Source: Buttiauxella agrestis ATCC 33320
GTDB lineage: Bacteria > Pseudomonadota > Gammaproteobacteria > Enterobacterales > Enterobacteriaceae
Reading direction: 5' to 3'
Assembly: GCF_000735355.1 (NCBI RefSeq)
Contig: NZ_JMPI01000006.1
Coordinates: 81,069-145,068 of the forward strand
DNA length: 64,000 nucleotides
Shown: in pieces, positions 55,422 to 63,935 of the stretch
How positions within the stretch are numbered: position 1 is the stretch's first letter
Layout of the letters: every line of letters starts with the position of its first letter
Program-made: the position numbers and the translations under genes
The notes under the pieces: model-generated
Databases searched by the model: none
Seen by the model: only the letters and a program-made list of their open reading frames with translations
Told to the model about the DNA's origin: nothing

Positions 55422-56051
55422 ATGATTATACCCCCTCCCACGCGGCCAGAAGCTGCCATTCAGAATCTCATTACAGCTCTCGAACCCTATGGAACCCCCA
55501 TGGAGGTTATTCCGCGTAAAAGGATAAACTGGGAATATAAAGAGATCCCTCAGTTCTATGTCTTTAAAAGTGGTGAGCTTTCTGTTCTGCGAGCCACAGA
55601 CGGCCTGGTCATCACCACGGTCTACGACCAGAATTTGTTTGGTATTGCCGAGAGCATTCAGCCAATGCGCAGCCATATTCTGCGTGCAGAAACTGAATGT
55701 ACCATGCTGCGTCTTGATGCCAGCCTCGGGCATGAACTCATCACCGAGAAAGGGTTATGGAAAGATATTGCTATCATCCTGGCTTATTACACCACTCATC
55801 TTTTCTATCGTGATTCAGTCGTTGTGCAGCAGCGGACCTATTCGATCATTCGCGGTCATCTTCTTGAAATGAATCGCCTTTCAACAGAATTACGTTCAAG
55901 AGTTTCTATTCTTGACTATATTCAGGAACGAACACATTTATCCCGTAGCAGTATTTTGAATGTGATGTTTGCCTTAAAGAGCGGTGGTTACATTGAAATA
56001 AAACGGGGTGGATATTTAATCGAGGTGATTAATTTACCCGAGAGGTTCTGA
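55422..56051 (+). CDS. IprA-like (Crp-fold) winged-helix transcriptional regulator
   Basis: 209 residues. N-terminal cyclic-nucleotide-binding-like domain without the cAMP phosphate-binding motif (about 20-120; YVFKSGELSVLRATDGLVI), and a C-terminal winged helix (RVSILDYIQERTHLSRSSIL, ALKSGGYIEIKRGGYL). This layout is that of the enterobacterial YaiV/IprA group of regulators. Targets unknown; the neighbours yiaWV and the OmpA paralogue are candidates. Confidence 0.8.
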   Translation: MIIPPPTRPEAAIQNLITALEPYGTPMEVIPRKRINWEYKEIPQFYVFKSGELSVLRATDGLVITTVYDQNLFGIAESIQPMRSHILRAETECTMLRLDASLGHELITEKGLWKDIAIILAYYTTHLFYRDSVVVQQRTYSIIRGHLLEMNRLSTELRSRVSILDYIQERTHLSRSSILNVMFALKSGGYIEIKRGGYLIEVINLPERF

Positions 56052-56360
56052 GATGACTTTACTGTGAATATTTAAATGGAGGTCATTTTCACCTTCCGCT
56101 GCCTGCCAACACATCGCCCTTAAAATTAATTCCACAGGTAATAGCTATCCTGCTAATCAAAATTATGAACTCAGGATGGCTTTGCTTCATTTGAAAGCGT
56201 TATGCCGATCTTCTTATAATAATTAGATAATTTTGCTCGCCTTTTTTAATGTAAAATTAAATCAAAATGAAATTCCTTCCTTCGTGTTCTCTGCATACCA
56301 TCCGTCGCTGAAATAGTCATGCTACTGAGTAATCTCTCCGGGACCACTTCAAGGATTAAT
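56052..56360. other. AT-rich region upstream of the OmpA paralogue
   Basis: No gene or hairpin of note. Probably carries the promoter and a long 5' leader of the barrel gene, whose ribosome site is CAAGGATT before ATG 56361. No terminator for the regulator gene could be recognised. Confidence 0.35.
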
Positions 56361-57410
56361 ATGAAAAAGACTCTTATTGCGTTAATCGTCATCAATGCCT
56401 GCGCAGTAACCAATGCTAATGCCGCAGCGGATGCTAATACCTGGTACAGTGGTGCGAAATTAGGTTGGTCACATTACTCAGATATCAGTGGCAATAATAA
56501 TTTTAATGGCAATCAGAATAACGCTGCTGAATTTGATACCGACAGTGACAATGTGGGTGGCGGTGTATTCTGGGGCTATCAAATTCTTCCCTGGTTGGCG
56601 GTAGAAAGCGGATACGATTATCTCGGTAATATGCAGGTTCAGGGAAATAACGGCGCAGAAAATGGCAAAATGAAGGCCCAGGGTCTGCAATTTTCGATGA
56701 AAGCCAGCTACTCATTCAACGAGAATTGGGATATCTACGGCCGCGCGGGGGCCATGGGGTATCGTGCGGAAACTGACCAGGCCGAACACAGTAATTTTGA
56801 AACCGGTGTGCGCCCATTGGCCGCCATTGGTACGGAATACGAATTTAATGATAACTGGGCTGGCCGCCTGGAATATCAGTGGGTGAGCAACGTCGGCAAT
56901 TCAAATCAGATTGGCATGTCCGCTGACATCAATACCGTCACCGCAGGCGTGGTCTATCGCTTCGGGCAAAATTCAGCAGCACCGGTTGCTGAAACCGCGC
57001 CAGTGGTAGAAGGCCCGCCAGAACCACAGCGCTTTAACCTCAAATCTGACGTGATGTTTGAATTCAACTCTGCGGTGCTTTCTGCGCAGGGGGAATCGGC
57101 GGTACGTGACCTCTACAATCGCCCTGAAATTCAGGCCGCTAAAGAGAAAACCACGATGGTGATTGGCTTTAGCGATCGCCTCGGTTCGGCAGAATACAAC
57201 CTCAACCTTTCAACAAAACGCGCCCAGGCCGTAGCCGATGAACTGGTGCGTTTAGGGATGCCCGCTCAAAACGTGCAGGCCGAAGGCCGTGGTTTAAGCG
57301 AGCCGGTGACCGGAACAACATGCGATGCGCTGCAAGAACGCAGTGAACTGATTAATTGCCTGGCACCTGACCGCCGCGTGGTGGTCGAAATCGCCGGTGT
57401 CGGCGAATAA
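56361..57410 (+). CDS. OmpA-family outer-membrane protein (second OmpA-type porin)
   Basis: 349 residues from ATG 56361 (MKKTLIALIVINACAVTNAN signal peptide). Residues ~22-200 form an eight-stranded OmpA barrel (TWYSGAKLGWSHYSD, SAD INTVTAGVVYRFG), then a Pro/Ala/Glu hinge (APVAETAPVVEGPPEP), and a C-terminal OmpA peptidoglycan-binding domain (MFEFNSAVL, GFSDRLGSAEYN, NLSTKRAQAVADELV) with two Cys (TCDALQ, INCLAPDRRV). The barrel loops are Asn/Gly-rich and differ from housekeeping OmpA, which should lie elsewhere in the genome; this is a paralogue. Confidence 0.92.
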   Translation: MKKTLIALIVINACAVTNANAAADANTWYSGAKLGWSHYSDISGNNNFNGNQNNAAEFDTDSDNVGGGVFWGYQILPWLAVESGYDYLGNMQVQGNNGAENGKMKAQGLQFSMKASYSFNENWDIYGRAGAMGYRAETDQAEHSNFETGVRPLAAIGTEYEFNDNWAGRLEYQWVSNVGNSNQIGMSADINTVTAGVVYRFGQNSAAPVAETAPVVEGPPEPQRFNLKSDVMFEFNSAVLSAQGESAVRDLYNRPEIQAAKEKTTMVIGFSDRLGSAEYNLNLSTKRAQAVADELVRLGMPAQNVQAEGRGLSEPVTGTTCDALQERSELINCLAPDRRVVVEIAGVGE

Positions 57411-57455
57411 CCTTAATAATCCCAGTAGTCATAAAAAAGCAGTGATGTTCGTTTT

Positions 57456-57488
57456 GCCCGATGCATTTGTGCCAGTCGGGCTTTTTTT
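57456..57488 (+). terminator. Terminator after the OmpA paralogue
   Basis: GCCCGA ... TCGGGC stem (15-base loop) followed by eight T residues, 45 bases past the stop. The next gene starts 37 bases further on, so the yfaZ-type gene probably has its own start or depends on read-through. Confidence 0.75.
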
Positions 57489-57524
57489 TGTCTGCTAACC
57501 CCACGAGTAAAAATAAGGAACGCG

Positions 57525-58067
57525 ATGAAATTATTAAAAATGGTTTTTCTGATTGGTGCGGTATGCGCCGCAAATTCGGCTCATGCCGTGTCGATTCATG
57601 GTGAAGCGGGCGCCAAATGGACCAATTTCGGCGTGAGCTTTGGCGCGAACGAACCGGGTTTTACGTTCAGTGGAAATTGGGCGCATAACGATAACGACGG
57701 CGACGTCGCCAGCCTGGGAATGGGTTGGAATATTCCGTTAGGTTCGGTACTCGTAACGCTCGGCGGCAAGACGCTTTATCTCAACCCGGATGATAACGAT
57801 GAAGGTTATGCGGTGGCTGTCGGCGGCGGCGCGCAGTTACCCCTTGGCGATCACTTCTCTTTATATGGCGATGCCTATTTCTCGCCTGACTCGCTTTCAA
57901 GCGGCGTGAAACAATACGGTGAAGCGAACGCGGGTGTGCGCTGGAAAGTGAACCCAACCTTCTCTGTTGATGCCGGATACCGCTATTTGGGAATGGAAGG
58001 GAAAGATGGGCATAGTGATAATATCTTAGCGGACGGCGCTTACGCTGGGGTTAACTTCAATTTCTGA
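57525..58067 (+). CDS. yfaZ: YfaZ-family outer-membrane protein
   Basis: 180 residues, the length of E. coli YfaZ. Signal peptide ends SAHA (~residue 22). The mature part alternates polar and aromatic residues as in a small beta-barrel, with ASLGMGWNIPLGSVLVTLGG, DEGYAVAVGGGAQLPLGDHF, YFSPDSLSSGVKQYGEANAG and a terminal Phe (GVNFNF) for BAM assembly. Physiological role unknown. Confidence 0.82.
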   Translation: MKLLKMVFLIGAVCAANSAHAVSIHGEAGAKWTNFGVSFGANEPGFTFSGNWAHNDNDGDVASLGMGWNIPLGSVLVTLGGKTLYLNPDDNDEGYAVAVGGGAQLPLGDHFSLYGDAYFSPDSLSSGVKQYGEANAGVRWKVNPTFSVDAGYRYLGMEGKDGHSDNILADGAYAGVNFNF

Positions 58068-58218
58068 TCTGTTTATTTTTATACATTTATAGAATTGCTG
58101 GTTAATAAGTATCTGGTTAAAATTATTATGTTGATGCACTGAGTCTCATTGCTATTATCAACCTCGAGCAATCGATCCTTTAATATTGTTAGCGCATGTA
58201 TTTATGCCAATGCAGTAT

Positions 58219-58244
58219 ACCCGCCTGTCCGGCGGGTTTTTTTT
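58219..58244 (+). terminator. Strong terminator 150 bases beyond yfaZ
   Basis: ACCCGCC-TGTCC-GGCGGGT followed by a run of eight T. The ERIC element begins within or right after this T run. Confidence 0.85.
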
Positions 58245-58370
58245 ATACCCTTCATACTTCAAACTACCTCTTTGTTGGCTGCGTTCATTCACCCGAATCA
58301 CTTAGTTTACTAAGCTCATCGGGATTCTTTCTCTCGCCGCCGCGATGCAGCTTGAATTATTTTGGGTATA
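58244..58370. repeat. ERIC element, full length (127 bp)
   Basis: Begins TATACCC and ends GGGTATA, with core CACCCGAATCACTTAG...CTAAGCTCATCGGGATTC (58291-58327). Exactly 127 bases, the canonical ERIC length, with the same core as the copy in the lysC leader. Confidence 0.93.
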
Positions 58371-58507
58371 AAGCGGGGAGTTTATTTTTAAACGAAAGGC
58401 TAATTGAATGTCAGCCTTGCTAGCCTTATTCTTAATTTATCCCATACGGATGTGGGATATGTAAGCAATCATCAAATAGTCAGTCACAAATAGTAAGCAG
58501 CAAACGC

Positions 58508-58531
58508 CACACTATGGCAACATAGTGTGGT
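58508..58531. promoter_or_regulatory. Perfect inverted repeat upstream of the Spy-like gene
   Basis: CCACACTATG-GCAA-CATAGTGTGG, 10-bp perfect arms and a 4-base loop, 30 bases before ATG 58561. Either an operator or a stem in the 5' leader next to the ribosome site (TTTAAGGATATAG). Confidence 0.6.
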
Positions 58532-58560
58532 GTCCTGTGTTTAAAATTTAAGGATATAGA

Positions 58561-58962
58561 ATGAATAAAATATTTAAGCTTGTCGTGATGGCAACTGCGC
58601 TGTCATTTTGCGGTGTGGCTTTGGCTTCTCATTCTACTGACACGCTACCGCAAGACTCGCTGGTTAAACAATTACAGCTGACACCTGAACAAATTCAGCA
58701 GGTAAAATCACTGCGTAAGAACACGGAAGAAGAAATTGGCAAAATTAACACCGATGCTTTAAAGCAGGATGCGATTATTGATATGTTCAGTTCCGGAATA
58801 TGGAACGATGCTGAGGCTAAAAATCAGCTCGACGCCATTGGTGATATTCAGAATCAGGTGCGGTTCCAGAGAGCAAAATATCTTTTTCATGTCAGCCAGA
58901 TACTGAGTCGAGAGCAAAAACAACATTTACAGCAAATATTGATTGAGAAACAACTCTATTAA
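58561..58962 (+). CDS. Spy/CpxP-like periplasmic LTxxQ protein
   Basis: 133 residues. Signal peptide MNKIFKLVVMATALSFCGVA-LA-. The mature helical part has two LTxxQ-type motifs: LTPEQIQQVKSLRKN and LSREQKQHLQQILIEK, the mark of Spy/CpxP envelope-stress chaperones. Shorter than Spy (161). An inverted repeat (CCACACTATG/CATAGTGTGG, 58508-58531) lies in front. Likely an ATP-independent periplasmic chaperone or stress modulator. Confidence 0.82.
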   Translation: MNKIFKLVVMATALSFCGVALASHSTDTLPQDSLVKQLQLTPEQIQQVKSLRKNTEEEIGKINTDALKQDAIIDMFSSGIWNDAEAKNQLDAIGDIQNQVRFQRAKYLFHVSQILSREQKQHLQQILIEKQLY

Positions 58963-58975
58963 ATGAATTCTCTTT

Positions 58976-59050
58976 GTCGGTCGGATTGGCGGTAGCGTCA
59001 TCCGACAAAACAGGCAAAATGGTGGATGACGCATGCGCTTATCCACCCTG
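58976..59050. repeat. REP pair after the Spy-like gene
   Basis: GTCGGTCGGATTGGCGGTAGC-GTCATCCGAC (degenerate left half) and GGTGGATGACGCATGCGCTTATCCACCCTG, lying between two convergent genes. Confidence 0.83.
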
Positions 59051-59071
59051 CAAAACTCCTTTTTATTTTCA

Positions 59072-59464
59072 TTATGATGCGGTATCCGTTACCGGTTTTA
59101 ATATATTACTAATCTGAATCAGCCCGCTCTTATTCTCGTCGTGTAGATAGATATCATTGAGTTCATTAATTTCTTCCAGTTTGGTTAACGCCTGGAACAC
59201 ATTATCAATGCCATAACGATTATCAAAAACATCCACGCTTCTGAGGTCATCAACCCGCGCTGATTTAATGCCTGCGGTCAGGTTGGCAATGGTGTTTTTA
59301 TTCAGAGTATGCAGGTTTTTTAACTCTTCCGGATTCTTGCTTTCACTTGGGGCTGATGTAACCGGCTGGAAATTAATCGTATTCAATGCTTCTACGGTTT
59401 CATCTGCTGGTTCAGCACATCCGACAATAACTAAGGCGAGTAGTAATACGCAGTTCTTTAACAC
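59072..59464 (-). CDS. Small lipoprotein of unknown function
   Basis: Start at GTG 59464, five bases after AAGGAA; this gives VLKNCVLLLALVIVGCAEPA, a clear lipoprotein signal with lipobox IVGC. The longer open frame to 59518 has no such fit. 130 residues; the mature part is acidic and Asn/Leu-rich without a known domain (NLHTLNKNTIANLTAGIKSA, VFQALTKLEEINELNDIYLH). Asp is not at +2 after the Cys (Ala is), so outer-membrane sorting is expected. Confidence 0.75.
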   Translation of the reverse strand: MLKNCVLLLALVIVGCAEPADETVEALNTINFQPVTSAPSESKNPEELKNLHTLNKNTIANLTAGIKSARVDDLRSVDVFDNRYGIDNVFQALTKLEEINELNDIYLHDENKSGLIQISNILKPVTDTAS

Positions 59465-59614
59465 GGTAGTTCCTTGCAGTTTGCGGGCGGAATAATTCAG
59501 ACGGCAAGTTACCTGCAACGGTCAGGCTGAAACTATAAAAAGTTTGTTTAATTTTAAATTTTATATATCCGTGATATTGCAAGTTGCAGTATCACGGACA
59601 TATATGTGGAGGAA

Positions 59615-60481
59615 TTACTTCTCTAATTTATCCTGAGTGCGTAACTCAAAGTCTGACGCATCATGGCGCTCATGCAATTGCTGTGACGGTTCGCCAAAGG
59701 TGCGGTTCACGATACGCCCACGCTTCACCGCCGGGCGGCTTGCAACTTCATCGGCCCAGCGGACAAAGTTTTTGTACGAGGCAACATCGAGGAATTCCGC
59801 CGCGTCGTACAGCCCACCTTTTGCCAGCGCGCCGTACCACGGCCAGATCGCGATATCTGCAATGGTGTATTCGTCGCCGGCAATAAAACGATGCGTAGCC
59901 AGTTGCCTGTCGAGCACGTCCAACTGGCGCTTGGCTTCCATGGCGAAGCGGTTAATTGCGTACTCAATTTTCATCGGTGCGTAATTGTAGAAATGGCCAA
60001 AACCACCGCCCAGATACGGCGCGGAACCTTGCAGCCAGAAGAGCCAGTTCAACGTTTCAGTACGTGCCGCAATCTCTTTTGGCAAGAAGTGACCAAACTT
60101 CTCTGCAAGGTAAAGCAGGATGGCACCGGACTCAAACACGCGAATCGGTGGTGTCGCCGAATGGTCCATCAATGCCGGGATTTTCGAGTTCGGGTTCACA
60201 TCCACAAAGCCGCTTGAGAACTGATCGCCTTCGCCGATGCGAATCAAATGCGCGTCGTATTCAGCCTCACTCACGCCCAGAGCCAGTAGCTCCTCAAGCA
60301 GAATAGTGACCTTCTGCCCGTTCGGTGTGCCGAGGGAATAGAGCTGCAAAGGGTGCTTGCCAATCGGCAGCGTGCGTTCATGAGTCGGGCCTGCAATGGG
60401 GCGGTTGATATTAGAGAAGGTGCCGCCTTCGCCTTTTATCCACGTCCAGACTTTTGGTGGCTGATAGTTGTTATCTGACAT
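59615..60481 (-). CDS. yghU: YghU, nu-class glutathione transferase-like disulfide-bond reductase
   Basis: 288 residues from ATG 60481, the E. coli length. Thioredoxin-like N-terminal domain (LQLYSLGTPNGQKVTILLEE, NPNSKIPAL, FESGAILLYLAEKFG) and an all-helical C-terminal GST domain (NWLFWLQGSAPYLGGGFGHF). E. coli YghU binds two glutathione molecules and reduces disulfides. yghX, its E. coli neighbour, lies 8 kb away here. Confidence 0.96.
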   Translation of the reverse strand: MSDNNYQPPKVWTWIKGEGGTFSNINRPIAGPTHERTLPIGKHPLQLYSLGTPNGQKVTILLEELLALGVSEAEYDAHLIRIGEGDQFSSGFVDVNPNSKIPALMDHSATPPIRVFESGAILLYLAEKFGHFLPKEIAARTETLNWLFWLQGSAPYLGGGFGHFYNYAPMKIEYAINRFAMEAKRQLDVLDRQLATHRFIAGDEYTIADIAIWPWYGALAKGGLYDAAEFLDVASYKNFVRWADEVASRPAVKRGRIVNRTFGEPSQQLHERHDASDFELRTQDKLEK

Positions 60482-60674
60482 GTTGTGTTTGCCTTTAAGT
60501 TGCCAGGGAGTGACTGGAAAGTGTAACCCCACTTTGTTTTGTTCGGTAATCGCCCGCTATTTTTTTTAACTTCCGGGTGCGTGATCTGGGGTAACAATTA
60601 ATTAACTATAAATTTGCAATATGAACCAAATGATACAACATTAACCGACTTATCCCGACAGACCAGGAGCCATC

Positions 60675-62540
60675 ATGCAGCGTTCAATTGCAACCGTATC
60701 AATCTCTGGCACGTTGCCTGAAAAACTGGCCGCAATTTCGGCTGCTGGTTTTGACGGTGTCGAAATCTTCGAAAATGACCTGCTTTATTACCCAGGCTCG
60801 CCCGCCGACGTGCGCAGAATGGCGGCGGATTTGGGACTGACCATCACGCTCTTTCAGCCGTTTCGCGATTTTGAAGGAGCATCGCGTCCTCAGTTTGCCA
60901 ACAATCTGGAACGGGCGCGCCGCAAATTTGACCTGATGCATGAGCTGGGCTGCGACACCATGCTGCTGTGCAGCAATGTGGCCCCTGATTGCTCAGCTAA
61001 CATTGATTTGCAGGTCAGCGATCTCGCCCATCTTGCTGAACTTGCACACCTTAATGAAATCACCGTCGGTTATGAAGCGTTAGCGTGGGGCACGCACGTG
61101 AATCGTTATCGCCAGGCGTGGGAGCGGGTAAAGCAGGTTAATAGCCCGGCGTTGGGGCTGGTGCTCGACAGCTTCCACGTGCTTTCGCTCGGCGATCAAT
61201 TGATTAATCTCGACGATATTCCTGTCGAGAAAATCACCTTCCTGCAACTGGCCGATGCGCCACTGATGAAAATGGATGTGCTGGAGTGGAGCCGCCATTT
61301 CCGCTGCTTCCCAGGGCAGGGTGAGTTGCCGGTGGTGGAGTTCACACGTTTGCTGACCGAGAAAGGTTTCCGCGGGCCATGGTCGCTGGAGATTTTCAAC
61401 GACAGTTTCCGCGCCACGCCGAACGCGCCAACGGCCAAAGATGGCTATCGCTCGCTGCTATGGCTGGAGGAACAGGTCTGGCAGACTCACCCGCAAATTG
61501 ACGCCCCGCTTTTTCACAGTGCGCCGCAGGCCAGCTATCAGGGAATTGAGTTTTTAGAATTTGCCACCGATGATAAAGATGCTGTGGCATTGGGCGAAGC
61601 CTTGCAACCGCTGGGTTTCGACCATGCCGGAGAGCACCGTTCCAAAGATGTTTCGCTGTGGCGCAACGGCGGCGCGAATATCATTATCAACCACCAGTCG
61701 CACAGTTGGGCGGATGAATTTCATCGCCGCCACGGTGTTTCGCTCTGTGCGATGGCGTGGCGGGTGAAAGGTGCTGCGAACGTTTTGCAGCGTGCGCAAG
61801 ATTACGGCTACCCCGTCTGGCATGAAAAACACGGCCCGGATGAGCGTGCACTGGCAGCGGTTTGTGCGCCAGATGGCAGCTTGATTTACTTGATTGAAGC
61901 GCCTGAGCAGGGCGAAAGCGATATTTATCAAACCGATTTCACGCTCTCAGAAACTGCCGCCAAAGGCACTCTGCGGGGCATTGATCACCTGGCGCTTGGC
62001 CTGGTGGAAGGCAGTCGAGATAACTGGATTATGTTCTTCCGGGCGGTATTTGGGTTCGAACTGGATACCGAACTGAGCGTGCCGGACCCGTATGGTCTGG
62101 TCAGGAGCCAGGTGATGCACAGCCCGTGTCATTCGATTCGCCTGCCACTGAATATGTCGCACAGTCTCGATACGCAAATCGCCCGGTCGGTGGCGAGTTA
62201 TCAGGGAACCGGCCTGCAACATGCAGCATTTGCCTGTGATGATTTACCTTCGACGGTAGAAAGCCTGCAATCTAAGGGACTGAAGTTACTTCCTATTCCG
62301 GCGAATTATTACGGCGATTTATTGGCGCGCTACGGAGTCAATAACGCGTTATTACAAGGGCTTGAGCGTCTGAATATTCTTTATGAGCGGGACGCGCAGC
62401 AGCATGAGTTTTTGCATGCCTACACACCGCCATTCCGTCCTGACCGTTTCTTCTTTGAACTGGTCGAACGGCGGGGTGATTATCAACAGTACGGTGCGAC
62501 TAATGCGGCAGTTCGTCTGGCTGCAATGCAGATGCGGTAA
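60675..62540 (+). CDS. quiC: Fused 3-dehydroshikimate dehydratase / HPPD-like protein (QuiC-type)
   Basis: 621 residues. N-terminal half (~1-275) is an AP-endonuclease-2 family TIM barrel: AAGFDGVEIFENDLLYY, TVGYEALAWGTHVNRY, GLVLDSFHVLSLGDQ, WSLEIFNDSFRA contain the metal-binding Glu, Asp, His and Glu. C-terminal half (~290-621) is a 4-hydroxyphenylpyruvate dioxygenase-like VOC domain (IDHLALGLVEGSRDNWIMFF, QHAAFACDD). Bacterial enzymes of this layout turn 3-dehydroshikimate into protocatechuate. The transporter and shikimate dehydrogenase-like gene next door support a quinate/shikimate route. Confidence 0.9.
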   Translation: MQRSIATVSISGTLPEKLAAISAAGFDGVEIFENDLLYYPGSPADVRRMAADLGLTITLFQPFRDFEGASRPQFANNLERARRKFDLMHELGCDTMLLCSNVAPDCSANIDLQVSDLAHLAELAHLNEITVGYEALAWGTHVNRYRQAWERVKQVNSPALGLVLDSFHVLSLGDQLINLDDIPVEKITFLQLADAPLMKMDVLEWSRHFRCFPGQGELPVVEFTRLLTEKGFRGPWSLEIFNDSFRATPNAPTAKDGYRSLLWLEEQVWQTHPQIDAPLFHSAPQASYQGIEFLEFATDDKDAVALGEALQPLGFDHAGEHRSKDVSLWRNGGANIIINHQSHSWADEFHRRHGVSLCAMAWRVKGAANVLQRAQDYGYPVWHEKHGPDERALAAVCAPDGSLIYLIEAPEQGESDIYQTDFTLSETAAKGTLRGIDHLALGLVEGSRDNWIMFFRAVFGFELDTELSVPDPYGLVRSQVMHSPCHSIRLPLNMSHSLDTQIARSVASYQGTGLQHAAFACDDLPSTVESLQSKGLKLLPIPANYYGDLLARYGVNNALLQGLERLNILYERDAQQHEFLHAYTPPFRPDRFFFELVERRGDYQQYGATNAAVRLAAMQMR

Positions 62541-62559
62541 CTCGATTTAAAACAATAAA

Positions 62560-62575
62560 TGAACCTTAAGGTTCA
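62560..62575. promoter_or_regulatory. 16-bp perfect palindrome between quiC and the MFS gene
   Basis: TGAACCTTAAGGTTCA followed by AAAAAGG. Perfectly self-complementary without a loop, so more like a dimeric regulator site than a terminator; 42 bases before the MFS start. Confidence 0.5.
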
Positions 62576-62616
62576 AAAAAGGCACCTGTAACCTACGACA
62601 TAAGAAGGAATTACTG

Positions 62617-63933
62617 ATGGCAAGTTATGAACAGGGCGATATCGCCGCCCCGAAAACTGCTGTTGAAAAACGCTCGCGCACGCGAATGGTCATCCTGACG
62701 CTGCTGGCTATCGGGACCATGATTAACTACCTCGACCGGACGGTATTAGGTATTGCCGCGCCGCAACTGAGTGCCGATCTTGGAATCGGTGCCGCAACTA
62801 TGGGCATCGTATTCTCGGCATTTGCGTGGACGTACGCCGCAATGCAAATTCCCGGCGGCATCTTCCTTGACCGCTTCGGCAATAAAATCACCTACGCGCT
62901 GGCGCTGTTTTTCTGGTCGGCATTTACCTTATTCCACGGCTTGACGATGGGCCTGAAAACCTTGCTGCTGTGCCGCCTGGGATTGGGTATTAGTGAAGCG
63001 CCGTGCTTCCCGGTCAATAGCCGTGTCGTGGGCAAATGGTTCCCGCAACATGAACGCGCTCGCGCCACGGCGGTGTACACGGTCGGAGAATATGTCGGTC
63101 TTGCCGCGTTTGCGCCGCTGTTGTTCTTTATTATGGAAACCTTCGGCTGGCGCGCGCTGTTTATCTCCGTGGGCGTGGTCGGCATTTTATTTGTGCTGGT
63201 GTGGTGGCGTTATTACCACGAGCCGCATGAGTCTAAAACGGCTAACCAGCTCGAGCTTGAGTACATCGGCCACGACCAGCAATCGGCTGAACCTGAACCG
63301 ACAATGAACTTTAGCTGGGCGAACGTCGGCAAGCTGGTGAAATGCCGTCAAATTCTCGGCGCGGGTATCGGGCAGTTTGCCGGAAACACGACGCTGGTGT
63401 TCTTCCTCACCTGGTTCCCGACGTATCTTGCGACGGAACGGCATATGCCGTGGCTGAAGGTGGGCTTCTTTGCGATCCTGCCGTTCCTCGCGGCGGCGGT
63501 GGGTGTGATGTTTGGCGGTTGGGTTTCAGACCAAATCCTGAAACGCACCGGGTCGGTGAATATTGCCCGTAAACTGCCGATTATTTCTGGCCTGCTGATG
63601 GCGAGCCTGATTATCTCAGCGAACTGGATGCCAACCGACGCGCTGGTGATTACGGTGATGTCCGTCGCTTTCTTCGGGCAGGGCATGGTCGGACTTGGCT
63701 GGACGCTGATTTCCGATATGGCGCCGAAGAACCTGGCGGGACTGACCGGCGGCTTATTTAACTTCTGCTCCAACCTGGCTTCCATTATCACGCCGCTGAT
63801 CGTCGGTTTTATCGTCGCGGCAACCGGCAACTTCTTCTACGCGCTGGTGTACATCGGCGGTGCCGCGCTGCTGGGCGTCTTCGCTTACGTCTTTATTCTT
63901 GGCGATATCAAACGTATTGAGATGGAAGATTAA
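62617..63933 (+). CDS. MFS transporter, anion:cation symporter (ACS) family
   Basis: 438 residues with 12 membrane segments. MINYLDRTVLGIAAPQLSAD at TM1, FLDRFGNK between TM2 and TM3, and RLGLGISEAPCFPVNSRVVG at TM4 are the ACS signatures seen in glucarate, galactonate and aromatic-acid carriers. Placed between quiC and a shikimate dehydrogenase-like gene, so a proton-coupled importer of quinate, shikimate or dehydroshikimate is the best guess. AAGAAGGAATTACTG precedes ATG 62617; two bases separate it from the next gene. Confidence 0.88.
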   Translation: MASYEQGDIAAPKTAVEKRSRTRMVILTLLAIGTMINYLDRTVLGIAAPQLSADLGIGAATMGIVFSAFAWTYAAMQIPGGIFLDRFGNKITYALALFFWSAFTLFHGLTMGLKTLLLCRLGLGISEAPCFPVNSRVVGKWFPQHERARATAVYTVGEYVGLAAFAPLLFFIMETFGWRALFISVGVVGILFVLVWWRYYHEPHESKTANQLELEYIGHDQQSAEPEPTMNFSWANVGKLVKCRQILGAGIGQFAGNTTLVFFLTWFPTYLATERHMPWLKVGFFAILPFLAAAVGVMFGGWVSDQILKRTGSVNIARKLPIISGLLMASLIISANWMPTDALVITVMSVAFFGQGMVGLGWTLISDMAPKNLAGLTGGLFNFCSNLASIITPLIVGFIVAATGNFFYALVYIGGAALLGVFAYVFILGDIKRIEMED

Positions 63934-63935
63934 TC

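Larger units (their letters stand above)
58068..58560. other. Gene-poor region with an orphan terminator and an ERIC element
   Basis: 493 bases between yfaZ and the Spy-like gene. Contains a strong terminator at 58219-58244, an ERIC element at 58244-58370, and AT-rich sequence before the next gene. The 150 bases between the yfaZ stop and the terminator have no frame and could be a long 3' UTR or a small RNA gene. Confidence 0.5.
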
